12,954 nt of DNA, taken from the NCBI GenBank assembly GCA_002358575.1, contig DEPD01000096.1, positions 1 through 12,954 on the forward strand. Direction: 5' to 3'. The position numbers and the translations under genes were made by a program. Every line of letters begins with the position of its first letter. Position 1 is the first letter of the stretch. This DNA is from Lachnospiraceae bacterium UBA3401 (lineage in GTDB: Bacteria > Bacillota > Clostridia > Lachnospirales > Lachnospiraceae). The notes beneath the pieces were generated by a model. It had not been told where the DNA came from and made no database searches. It saw nothing but the letters and a program-made list of their open reading frames with translations. This document shows positions 1-7,396 of the stretch, piece after piece.

Positions 1-107
1 ACTTTTCCTATATTTGTCAAATTTTACAGCAATAAATAAAAGATGCATAAAAAAGTTGTTGTAAATTATAATTAATTTTTTACGTATTTTTATCATTTTA
101 ACTTTTG

Positions 108-113
108 TATAAT
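108..113 (+). promoter_or_regulatory. Candidate -10 box upstream of the sugar transporter operon
   Basis: TATAAT lies 30 bases before the first permease start, in a very AT-rich leader. A second TATAAT is at 67-72. Neither has a convincing TTGACA-like -35 box at 16-18 bases, so the choice between them is uncertain. The Shine-Dalgarno run AGGGGG at 131-136 precedes the start at 144. No catabolite-response element or clear operator was seen in bases 1-143. Confidence 0.35.
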
Positions 114-143
114 AAATATATAAAATTTTAAGGGGGTAATTTA

Positions 144-1079
144 ATGAAAGCTAATAGCAAACCAAAGGCTATAAAACAAAAGTTCAGTTGGCAGCTCATG
201 TTCAAACAGAGATATTTGCTGCTAATGTCCGTGCCTTTTGTGATATGGCTGATCATTTTTAAGTATGTACCACTATGGGGATGGACGATGGCATTTCAGG
301 ATGTCAGACCAAAGACATTCGCTGTGCCAGTTTGGGAACGTGATTTTGTTGGGTTTGACAATTTCAGCAAAGCATTTACAGACAGGTTGTTTAAACAGAC
401 GATGATTAACACAATTGGAACGAGTATTCTGGGCATTTTGCTGGGGACGGTGTGCGCAATTATTTTTGCGTTGATGCTCAATGAAATCCGGTTTATAAAG
501 TTCAAGAAAGTGACACAGACCATCTCTTATCTGCCCCATTTCGTATCGTGGGTGGTTATTGCAAGTATCGCAAAGATGGTACTTAATGACGGTGGGATGT
601 TGGATACATTGTTCAATACCAGATTGAAGTTGATGAGTACGAATTCACCAGTGTTCTGGGTTGTTGTCTGCTTTATCAATGTCTGGAAGGAGATGGGCTG
701 GGATGCGATTGTGTATCTGTCAGCTATGGCAGGAATTGACGCTGGACTGTATGAGGCAGCGAAGGTTGATGGAGCGGGCAGATTAAAGAGAATCTGGCAT
801 ATCACACTGCCAGGTATCAAGCCGACGATTGTGGTGCTGCTGATTATGAGTATCGGAAGTACTCTGAATGTAGGTATGGAACGCCAGATGCTTCTAAGTA
901 ATGGTATTGTACAGGATCACGCGATGGTTCTTTCATGGTTCTCGTACTTGAGAGGTATCGGAAACAGCAATTATGGTGTTGGTACTGCGATTGGTATGTT
1001 CCAGTCGTTAGTGGGAATCGCACTTCTGCTGATTGCAAATAAGATCGCTGGTCTTTTGGGCGAGAGCAAATTGATATAA
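144..1079 (+). CDS. ABC sugar transporter permease, LplB family
   Basis: Inner-membrane permease subunit of a carbohydrate ABC importer (CUT1 group), 311 residues, the usual length. About six hydrophobic segments are visible, starting near residues 24-45, 87-112, 127-147, 170-190, 228-250 and 285-303. The N-terminal part (YVPLWGWTMAFQD) matches the typical LplB-type signature after the first membrane span. The cytoplasmic EAA loop that docks the ATPase begins at residue 204 (EAAKVDGAG, then LPGIKP). It opens a three-gene operon; the second permease starts 13 bases after this stop codon, so translation is probably coupled. Family knowledge says such LplB/YtcP pairs import oligosaccharides in Firmicutes; the actual sugar cannot be read from the sequence. 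No ATPase gene is linked. Confidence 0.93.
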   Translation: MKANSKPKAIKQKFSWQLMFKQRYLLLMSVPFVIWLIIFKYVPLWGWTMAFQDVRPKTFAVPVWERDFVGFDNFSKAFTDRLFKQTMINTIGTSILGILLGTVCAIIFALMLNEIRFIKFKKVTQTISYLPHFVSWVVIASIAKMVLNDGGMLDTLFNTRLKLMSTNSPVFWVVVCFINVWKEMGWDAIVYLSAMAGIDAGLYEAAKVDGAGRLKRIWHITLPGIKPTIVVLLIMSIGSTLNVGMERQMLLSNGIVQDHAMVLSWFSYLRGIGNSNYGVGTAIGMFQSLVGIALLLIANKIAGLLGESKLI

Positions 1080-1092
1080 GGAGGTGTGGATT

Positions 1093-1971
1093 GTGAATAG
1101 CACAAAAATTAAGAGCCGTGAAAATATATTGGACTGGGTATTGCTGGTGGTCTTTATTGTTCTGATTATCATTACATTGTATCCGTTTTTGAATGTGCTT
1201 GCGATATCTTTTAATGATCCAATTGATACGATGCGCAATATTAATTTCGTGATTCCAAGACAGTTTACACTCAGTAACTATGTGTACATATTTGAGGAAA
1301 ATAACTTAATTTCACCACTGATTTTTTCTATTGTAAAGACAGTGGTCGGTGCTGCGACGGGTGTTATATGCACAGCGATGCTTGCTTATGTGCTGAGCAG
1401 AAAGGATTTTTATTTTAATAAGGTATTCACGTTATTGTTCGTTGTCACAATGTATGTCAGTGGCGGTTTGATTCCAGAGTATTTGCTGTTGATGAGAACA
1501 TTAGGTTTAGGCAACAATTTCTTAGTGTATATTCTTCCCGGTCTAATCTGGGTTTACAATGTCATTCTTGTGCGTTCCTTTATAGAAGGGCTTCCAATTG
1601 CATTGCAGGAGGCGGCACGCGTGGATGGAGCCAATGATTTTATTATCTGGGCAAGAATTATTTTGCCTCTGTGCAAGCCAGTTTTGGCGACAGTGGCACT
1701 GTTTGTAGCGGTGGGACAGTGGAACTCTTTTATGGATACTTACCTCTATGCAAAGGAGTTGCCCACACTGCAATATGTATTGTATGAAATTATGGAGACA
1801 GCAACAATCAAGATTGACCCACATGCGGCGGAACAGATGAAAAATGCCGTATCACCGCTTTCTGTGCGCATGGCTATCACGATTGTAGCAACTGTGCCAA
1901 TTATTATTGTATATCCATTTTTACAGAAGTATTTTGTGGGTGGTATGACAGTTGGGGCAGTGAAGGATTGA
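1093..1971 (+). CDS. ABC sugar transporter permease, LplC/YtcP (CarB-like) family
   Basis: Second membrane permease, pairing with the upstream LplB-type subunit to form the channel of a sugar importer. The chosen start is GTG at 1093 (292 residues), because the Shine-Dalgarno GGAGGT at 1080-1085 sits seven bases before it. An in-frame GTG at 1084 would overlap that ribosome site and is unlikely. Six membrane segments are apparent, the first at about residues 12-36. The EAA loop for ATPase contact starts at residue 173 (EAARVDGAND, then LPLCKP). The C terminus ends in the typical VPIIIVYPFLQKYFVGGM-type motif of this family, which is strongly diagnostic. The solute-binding lipoprotein follows after 60 bases. 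The substrate is not determined; a complex sugar is likely. Confidence 0.93.
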   Translation: MNSTKIKSRENILDWVLLVVFIVLIIITLYPFLNVLAISFNDPIDTMRNINFVIPRQFTLSNYVYIFEENNLISPLIFSIVKTVVGAATGVICTAMLAYVLSRKDFYFNKVFTLLFVVTMYVSGGLIPEYLLLMRTLGLGNNFLVYILPGLIWVYNVILVRSFIEGLPIALQEAARVDGANDFIIWARIILPLCKPVLATVALFVAVGQWNSFMDTYLYAKELPTLQYVLYEIMETATIKIDPHAAEQMKNAVSPLSVRMAITIVATVPIIIVYPFLQKYFVGGMTVGAVKD

Positions 1972-2031
1972 TTTTGCTTGTACAGCACATATAGTGTATG
2001 CAAGATATAAAAAGAAGGGAGAAGAAAATAT

Positions 2032-3768
2032 ATGAAAAAAAGACAAATTTGTGCACTGTTGTTATCTGCAGTGATGGTGGCAAGCAGCCTTAGTGGCTGT
2101 GGTGGCAAGAGTGATAGTAATTCGACCACAAGCAGCAACACACAGCAGTCATCAAACAGTGAGACAGGAACCCCGACAGAGAGCGGAGACACAGCAAACG
2201 AGAATCAAGAAGTAATCGAACTAACATTCTTTAGTGCAGATGGTACGCAGGATGACCCATGGACAGACCCTGTAGCGCTGGCAATCACAGAAAAAACAGG
2301 TGTGAAGTTAAAGACAACTTATCCAATTGGTGGCAATGATGAGAGTGAGGCTGTTGCCCTGATGATCGCGGAGCAGAAATATCCAGACATTATCTTTGCA
2401 AAGGGTTCTGCGAACAATTTAATCGAGGCAGGCGCGATGATGGATATGTCTGACTTGATTGATGAGTATGGACCAAATATCAAGAAGCTCTATGGTGAGG
2501 AGTATGATAAACTTAGAGAGTCTGCAGATGATCCGGCAATTTATCAGCTATCTGCATATGTGGTAGGCGGTGAGAAGTTTAAGGACTGCGGTTCTGCGCA
2601 GATTCAGTGGGATGCATTGAAAGCGAAGGATTACAAGCTGCCAGATACGCTTGAGGAGTTGGAGACAATGATCAAGGATTATATTGCATCTAGCCCTAAG
2701 ACGGAGGATGGTCTTGACAGAATTGGCATTACATTGTCCACATCAGATTGGCATTGGATGATTACATTAGGTAACCCAGCAGGTGCAATTGCAGATGGTG
2801 CACCGGATAATGGGCAGTGGTTGATTGATGAGAATAATCAGGCAATCTACAAATTTCGTTCCGATAAAGAGAGAGAGTATTTCCGCTGGATGTGCCGCAT
2901 GTACAATGAGGGTATTTTAGATCCTGAATTTGCGACACAGACAAATGATGACTATATTGCAAAGATTGCCTCAGGGCGCGTTGTGTGCCTATTTGATAAA
3001 GATTGGAACTATCAAGATGGTGAGAAGGTTCTGAAGGCAGATGGCAAACTTGGCGCTACATATGCAGGTCTTCCTCTGACAATGGATAAGGATACAAAGT
3101 GTCCAAATCTGATGTATCAGGGTCTTACAACAGGAACAGGCGTTGGCATTTCCTCTACCTGTGCAGATCCTGTCAAAGCAATTAAGTTTATTGATTTTCT
3201 TTGCTCTGACGAAGGGCAGGTATTGAATAAGTGGGGTATCGAAGATGTGAATTACTTTGTGGACGAGAGCGGACATCGCTATCGTACTGACGAGGAGATT
3301 GAAATGTCTCAGAATGATAAAGATTATTCTAAGAATACAGGTGTTGGTTTCCACAATTATCCATTCCCTTCTTATGGTGATGGAATCCTCGATCCGACAG
3401 GTAGCACATACACAACGACAAGCAAAACTTCCGTGATTGCAGAGTACAATGACGAGGAGAAAGCTGCATGTGAGAAGTGGGGTGTAGAGCTTCTAGTAGA
3501 CGTGTTCCCACAGGCAAGTGAATTTGAAATTCCTCCATATCCACCTCTTTGGGCGCTTGCAAAGCCAATGGAGTTTGATGAGATTGCAAACCAGTTAGAT
3601 GAGGTATCATGGTCTGCCCTGATTAAGTGTGTCACAGGTTCTGAGGCTGACTTTGATAACAATTATGACAGCATGATAAAAGAACTTGAGAAGACAGGAA
3701 TGGCTGAGGCAGAGCAGATGCTTACAGAGATTATTGCAGAGAAAGTTGCACTGACAACCAATAGCTGA
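2032..3768 (+). CDS. Extracellular solute-binding lipoprotein of the sugar ABC transporter
   Basis: Substrate-capturing lipoprotein of the LplA/YtcQ-like family 1 binding proteins, 578 residues, normal for this large subgroup. It starts with KKR, a hydrophobic stretch and the lipobox LSGC, so Cys23 should be lipidated and the protein held on the outer face of the membrane. Residues about 24-60 are a Ser/Thr/Asn/Glu-rich tether. The binding domain follows, with the family-typical beginning TFFSADGTQDDPWTDP and a C-terminal-half IDFLCSDEG motif. The ribosome site AAGGGAG at 2015-2021 supports the ATG. It is the third gene of the permease operon and is followed by a terminator at 3777-3813. It resembles the second binding protein at 5588-7306 in overall plan (for example IDFLCSDEG here against IDWLYSDEG there). 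The ligand is unknown. Confidence 0.93.
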   Translation: MKKRQICALLLSAVMVASSLSGCGGKSDSNSTTSSNTQQSSNSETGTPTESGDTANENQEVIELTFFSADGTQDDPWTDPVALAITEKTGVKLKTTYPIGGNDESEAVALMIAEQKYPDIIFAKGSANNLIEAGAMMDMSDLIDEYGPNIKKLYGEEYDKLRESADDPAIYQLSAYVVGGEKFKDCGSAQIQWDALKAKDYKLPDTLEELETMIKDYIASSPKTEDGLDRIGITLSTSDWHWMITLGNPAGAIADGAPDNGQWLIDENNQAIYKFRSDKEREYFRWMCRMYNEGILDPEFATQTNDDYIAKIASGRVVCLFDKDWNYQDGEKVLKADGKLGATYAGLPLTMDKDTKCPNLMYQGLTTGTGVGISSTCADPVKAIKFIDFLCSDEGQVLNKWGIEDVNYFVDESGHRYRTDEEIEMSQNDKDYSKNTGVGFHNYPFPSYGDGILDPTGSTYTTTSKTSVIAEYNDEEKAACEKWGVELLVDVFPQASEFEIPPYPPLWALAKPMEFDEIANQLDEVSWSALIKCVTGSEADFDNNYDSMIKELEKTGMAEAEQMLTEIIAEKVALTTNS

Positions 3769-3776
3769 TATTGTTT

Positions 3777-3813
3777 AAAAGAAGCAGCAGGCGTTTTGTG
3801 TCTGCTGCTTTTT
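3777..3813. terminator. Rho-independent terminator, probably bidirectional
   Basis: AAGCAGCAG at 3782-3790 pairs with CTGCTGCTT at 3802-3810 around an 11-base loop, followed by further T residues to 3813. The position nine bases after the binding-protein stop fits the end of the transporter operon. Read on the minus strand, the same stem is followed by CTTTT, so it could also stop transcripts coming from the convergent response-regulator gene. Confidence 0.85.
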
Positions 3814-3821
3814 ATGCGCAA

Positions 3822-3896
3822 ACCCGTGCAGAGGAAATATGCCGCTAAGGCGGCTCACGGGTCGCGCGGCAGGTAGGGAAGATGGGACTTCCCTAC
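3822..3896. repeat. Nested inverted repeats between convergent genes
   Basis: ACCCGTG at 3822-3828 is complementary to CACGGGT at 3856-3862. Between them lies a GC-rich hairpin, GCCGC 3841-3845 with GCGGC 3850-3854. A second, separate hairpin follows: GTAGGGAAG 3873-3881 pairs with CTTCCCTAC 3888-3896 over a six-base loop. The stretch is clearly more GC-rich than its surroundings. Neither strand shows a T run after these stems, so they are not plain terminators. It may be a copy of a dispersed intergenic repeat or a structured RNA end; only one copy is in the window. Confidence 0.5.
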
Positions 3897-3911
3897 TCGA
3901 TTCATAGTATT

Positions 3912-5495
3912 CTACTCATCTAATTTTAGTTGTTTTCTGTATTCTGCTGGGCTAATGCCAACATATTTTTTGAATTTTTTGTGGAAATAGTCTACGTTCT
4001 TGTAACCAACTCGCTCGGATACCTCATAGACTTTGATATTTTGCCGTTCGAGAAGTTTTTTGGAGTGTTCAATGCGTCTGTGATCAATGTAAGAGTTAAA
4101 GTTTTCTCCGATGACTTTCGTGAAAAGCTTACCCAGATAGGCACTGTTATAGCCAAAGAGCGGTGCAATCGTCTCAAGCTTGATATTGTTTTGGTAATTA
4201 TTGTCTATATAATAGAGAATATCGTCAAGTATGGAGTCTCTAGATGAGTTGTCATTGTTGTCCATGATAGATTTTACCTGCTCAGAGATGTACAGGATAA
4301 TCTCATATAGATAGTGACTGTGCTCAATATAGTCAATAATGGCAGAGTTTGATGGGAACGAGACACGCGAATTATTGTAAATTTTGTTGATATTCTCTTT
4401 TAGCTGCAGGAGCAGGTCGGCCAGAAAGAGCCGGATGGACTTGATAGAGCTGTCCACGTTGTACAAATACTGCTCCATAGCAAAAAGGGTAGAAGCAACT
4501 TGTTTGCGATTGTTTGCCTGCAAATAGTTTGTCAGTGCATTACAGTACATGTTTAGTTTGTCATCACTGATAATAAGACTGTTGGAGATCATTGTCGGAA
4601 GTTCACTGTAGCCAAGGGTATGTTGTCCCTGAATACAGAAAAAGCGTCGTTTGATTAGGGTGGAGGCTTCCTCATAAGACAGATAGATTTCGTCAAGACT
4701 TTCGACAGGATGTCCATATGTGAGAAAAAAGGAATCCAAGGGGCTTCCCTCCTGAAACTCCATTTTCTCATAATGGTTTAGAAAATCTTCAAACCGTCTA
4801 AGTGCGAAGGAACCTTTTAGTAGAATTACATTTTTGTTGTCCTCCTGAAAGGACTCGAAAGAGTGATTATCGTTGTTTGTGATGTTTAGAAGGTCGGTAA
4901 AGAGATAGTTTTTGTCATCGGATATGGAACCAAACTTTTCGTAGATTACTACCTGATAGATGTCTGCTTCAAGCTGCATACTCTGAAAATCCGCCGAGGA
5001 GAGTTCAGCAGTGTTATCCTTTGTCCAAATGCCAGTGACTAGTTCGTGGAGGATGACATCTTTGGCTTTTTCTCGATAGAGCGCGATATTGTCAGAAGTT
5101 CGGTGTTCTTGCGTTAAACTTTCTTTGATTGTGTGGATAGTGTTGAGCAGTTCGTCCTCATCAATTGGCTTGGTCAGGTAACATTCTACGCCATAGCGAA
5201 TTGCAGCCTGGGCATAGGAGAAATCAGAATATCCACTTAAGATAATAAATCTGCCGCTGTATCCTTGTTCGCGCGCAATGCGGATAATATCGATTCCGGT
5301 GAGTTTTGGCATACGGATATCCAGAAGGACAAGACTGGGATTGTTTTTTAGAATGCAAGAGAGTGCTTCCTCGCCGTTTGCAGCTTCTCCGCATAGGGTA
5401 AATCCAAGCGCCTCCCAGTCAAGTATGTATTTTAGACCATCGCGTATATTTTTCTCGTCATCAGCGATCAGCAACGTTTCCGTGATTGTTTTCAT
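3912..5495 (-). CDS. Two-component response regulator, YesN-like (receiver plus AraC-type HTH)
   Basis: DNA-binding response regulator, 527 residues from the chosen ATG at 5495. That start has TAGGAG seven bases upstream (minus-strand complement of 5503-5507); a longer in-frame start at 5516 would place this ribosome site inside the gene. Residues 1-125 form the receiver: acidic pair Asp12-Asp13, phospho-acceptor Asp59 in LLDIRMP, Ser87 and Lys109 in LTKP. A long, poorly conserved middle region of about 300 residues is typical of YesN proteins. The last 100 residues are an AraC-type double helix-turn-helix (IAPLFGYNSAYLGKLF, then VSERVGYKNVDYFHKKF and GISPAEYRK). These regulators usually work with a YesM-type membrane kinase, but no kinase gene is adjacent. 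It converges on the transporter operon and diverges from a second binding protein, so it likely controls one or both. Confidence 0.94.
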   Translation of the reverse strand: MKTITETLLIADDEKNIRDGLKYILDWEALGFTLCGEAANGEEALSCILKNNPSLVLLDIRMPKLTGIDIIRIAREQGYSGRFIILSGYSDFSYAQAAIRYGVECYLTKPIDEDELLNTIHTIKESLTQEHRTSDNIALYREKAKDVILHELVTGIWTKDNTAELSSADFQSMQLEADIYQVVIYEKFGSISDDKNYLFTDLLNITNNDNHSFESFQEDNKNVILLKGSFALRRFEDFLNHYEKMEFQEGSPLDSFFLTYGHPVESLDEIYLSYEEASTLIKRRFFCIQGQHTLGYSELPTMISNSLIISDDKLNMYCNALTNYLQANNRKQVASTLFAMEQYLYNVDSSIKSIRLFLADLLLQLKENINKIYNNSRVSFPSNSAIIDYIEHSHYLYEIILYISEQVKSIMDNNDNSSRDSILDDILYYIDNNYQNNIKLETIAPLFGYNSAYLGKLFTKVIGENFNSYIDHRRIEHSKKLLERQNIKVYEVSERVGYKNVDYFHKKFKKYVGISPAEYRKQLKLDE

Positions 5496-5587
5496 AAAAA
5501 TTCTCCTAAGTATCAATTGAATTTGGTTATTAAAGTTAGTTATATTATAATATAAATACCTAGAAAAGAAAAGAGAGAGGTGGGTAA
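5496..5587. promoter_or_regulatory. Divergent promoter region between regulator and second binding protein
   Basis: On the plus strand TATAAT at 5546-5551 has a weak -35 candidate TTGGTT at 5523-5528 with a 17-base spacer, and would start transcripts about 30 bases before the lipoprotein ATG. On the minus strand TATAAT (complement of 5544-5549) almost coincides with it and could serve the response regulator; its -35 is poor. Nearby GTTA-type repeats (around 5526-5542) might be regulator contacts, but this is speculative. The ribosome site GAGGTG at 5577-5582 serves the gene at 5588. Confidence 0.45.
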
Positions 5588-7306
5588 ATGAAGAGATTTT
5601 TGCGTCTGTTGCTGATGTGCAGTTTTATGATAACAGGCTGTTCTGACATGAAAGGGAATGCAGATTATCTGTCAGTTCCCGATGCGGATAACTGTCCTTA
5701 TGAAGAGTTTATTGTTGTGGATGTATTTGATTTTTCTGCGAATTATCAGGGTATCCAATCGGGATGGTTTGGGGAAGTTGTCAGGAAGAAATTCAATATG
5801 GAGCTGAATATTATTTCCCCCAATATCACACGCGGTGGAGAGACACTTTTTGATGTGAGAGTAGCGGCAGGAAACTTGGGGGATTTGATAATTTGTAAGG
5901 GTGTGAACGGCCAATTGCAGGATTTGGTCAATGCAGGATTGCTCTATAATATGGAGGAAGACCTTAAGGGAAAAGGGATTTTGCGGTATCAGTCTGCGAT
6001 TGAGAATCTGAACAGCACAGTGACACAGGAAGGGGTTTATGCGATTCCATCACAGGTATCTGTCAATGGTCCTAATATGCCAAGTGAGGGAATTGAGCCA
6101 ATGTATGGGCCATATATCCGATGGGATTTGTATAAACAATTGGGATATCCAAACCTTGATACGATAGAGGATTTGTTGCCGGTATTAAAGCAGATGCAAG
6201 AGCGTTATCCAACAACAGAAGATGGTGCGAAGACCTATGGTTTTTCCTTTTTTAAAGATTGGGATGATAATATGATGAACGCAGTCAAACAGCCCTGTTG
6301 TATGTATGGGTATGATGAGTATGGTGTGGTGCTTGCAAAGGCAGACGGTTCCGATTATCAGAGTATTATAGATAATGATTCTGTGTATGTGCGCATGTTA
6401 AATTTTTACTATGAGGCAAATCAGCTAGGGTTGATTGACCCGAAATCAGTAAGTCAAAATTATGAGGAGTGTTTTGAGAAGTACAAGGCAGGAGAGATAT
6501 TTTTTTCTCCTTGGCCATGGTTGGGAAAATCGGCCTACAATACCATTACTAATGTGGAGCAAGGGAAAGGATTTATGGTAGTACCAGTCAAGGATATGCA
6601 GATTTATTCCTATGGATGCTATCCATATGGAAATCAAGATAGTATTATTGCAGTTGGATCGCAGGCAGAAGACCCAGCGAGGCTTGTGGATTTTATTGAC
6701 TGGCTTTATTCTGATGAAGGCATTATGATGAATGGCGCCAACCTTTCGGGTGCGACAGCAGGACCAAAAGGTTTGACTTGGGAAATGAGAGAAGGCGAAC
6801 CATATCTCACAGAATTTGGAATAGAAGCACTGTTAAATGGCGGTTTGATTGAAGTTCCAGAGGAATATGGCGGCGGGATTTGGGAGTCGGGTACATCTCG
6901 ATTGAACTATAAACCAGTGGTGCAATGCGAAAAGAGCACAGAAGGATATTACTATTATTATGAATTGTGGGACAGCGCAAAGGAACTTGACAAATCTCCT
7001 CTAGTAAGTGACTGGCAGGAGAAAATGGGTGCGGACAATACAATGGAGTATCTGAGGAAAAATAATATGCTTCTGGTGGCTCCAGGAATGTTCTACACAG
7101 TATCAGTGGAGACCCCAGAGCAGTCTACGATACGCTATCAGTGCAGGCGTGCTATTCAGGAGTATTCGTGGAAGATGGTATTTGCCACTGGCCGTCAGGA
7201 GTTTGAAACGCTGCTAGATGAGATGCAGGCAACTGTTAAAAGTTATGGATATGATGTTATCCTGGAATATGATTTGACGCATGCAAAGGCAAAACAGCAG
7301 CCCTAA
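5588..7306 (+). CDS. Second extracellular solute-binding lipoprotein (sugar-binding family)
   Basis: Predicted membrane-anchored binding protein of 572 residues. The N terminus has a short basic start, a hydrophobic core and lipobox ITGC, giving a lipidated Cys18. The mature part follows the family 1 solute-binding plan: an early segment with KKFNMELNIISP, a middle YIRWDLYKQLGYP typical of the LplA-like group, then a late VDFIDWLYSDEG motif. It is similar in layout to the binding protein at 2032-3768, so the two are probably paralogues, yet it has no permease genes beside it. It stands alone, divergent from the response regulator. It may feed the upstream permeases with another ligand, or present a ligand to the unseen sensor kinase; both are inferences. 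A 90-base gap without a clear terminator separates it from the next gene. Confidence 0.88.
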   Translation: MKRFLRLLLMCSFMITGCSDMKGNADYLSVPDADNCPYEEFIVVDVFDFSANYQGIQSGWFGEVVRKKFNMELNIISPNITRGGETLFDVRVAAGNLGDLIICKGVNGQLQDLVNAGLLYNMEEDLKGKGILRYQSAIENLNSTVTQEGVYAIPSQVSVNGPNMPSEGIEPMYGPYIRWDLYKQLGYPNLDTIEDLLPVLKQMQERYPTTEDGAKTYGFSFFKDWDDNMMNAVKQPCCMYGYDEYGVVLAKADGSDYQSIIDNDSVYVRMLNFYYEANQLGLIDPKSVSQNYEECFEKYKAGEIFFSPWPWLGKSAYNTITNVEQGKGFMVVPVKDMQIYSYGCYPYGNQDSIIAVGSQAEDPARLVDFIDWLYSDEGIMMNGANLSGATAGPKGLTWEMREGEPYLTEFGIEALLNGGLIEVPEEYGGGIWESGTSRLNYKPVVQCEKSTEGYYYYYELWDSAKELDKSPLVSDWQEKMGADNTMEYLRKNNMLLVAPGMFYTVSVETPEQSTIRYQCRRAIQEYSWKMVFATGRQEFETLLDEMQATVKSYGYDVILEYDLTHAKAKQQP

Positions 7307-7396
7307 AAATATAGGAAGTGAGTGTGATAAGGGATAATTTACAGAGGTTGGCACATATATTTTTATGGAACCTTTTGTAGAAGGAAATAAAATGAT

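Noticed and set aside
15..20. TTGACA on the minus strand as a -35 box of a leftward promoter
   Set aside because: Its -10 box would fall outside the window, so it cannot be supported.
1746..2192. Minus-strand open frame of 148 codons over the permease end and binding-protein start
   Set aside because: It is the reverse reading of two clear genes and of the Ser/Thr-rich linker; low-complexity leucine/serine content comes from that.
3930..4247. Plus-strand open frame of 105 codons opposite the response regulator
   Set aside because: It is antisense to the well-supported AraC-type domain, has no good ribosome site and shows no recognisable protein features.
7344..7376. Weak hairpin (AGGTT with AACCT, then TTTT) as terminator after the second binding protein
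   Set aside because: Only five base pairs around a loop of about 20 bases; too weak to call. The rest of the 7307-7396 gap shows nothing but the ribosome site.
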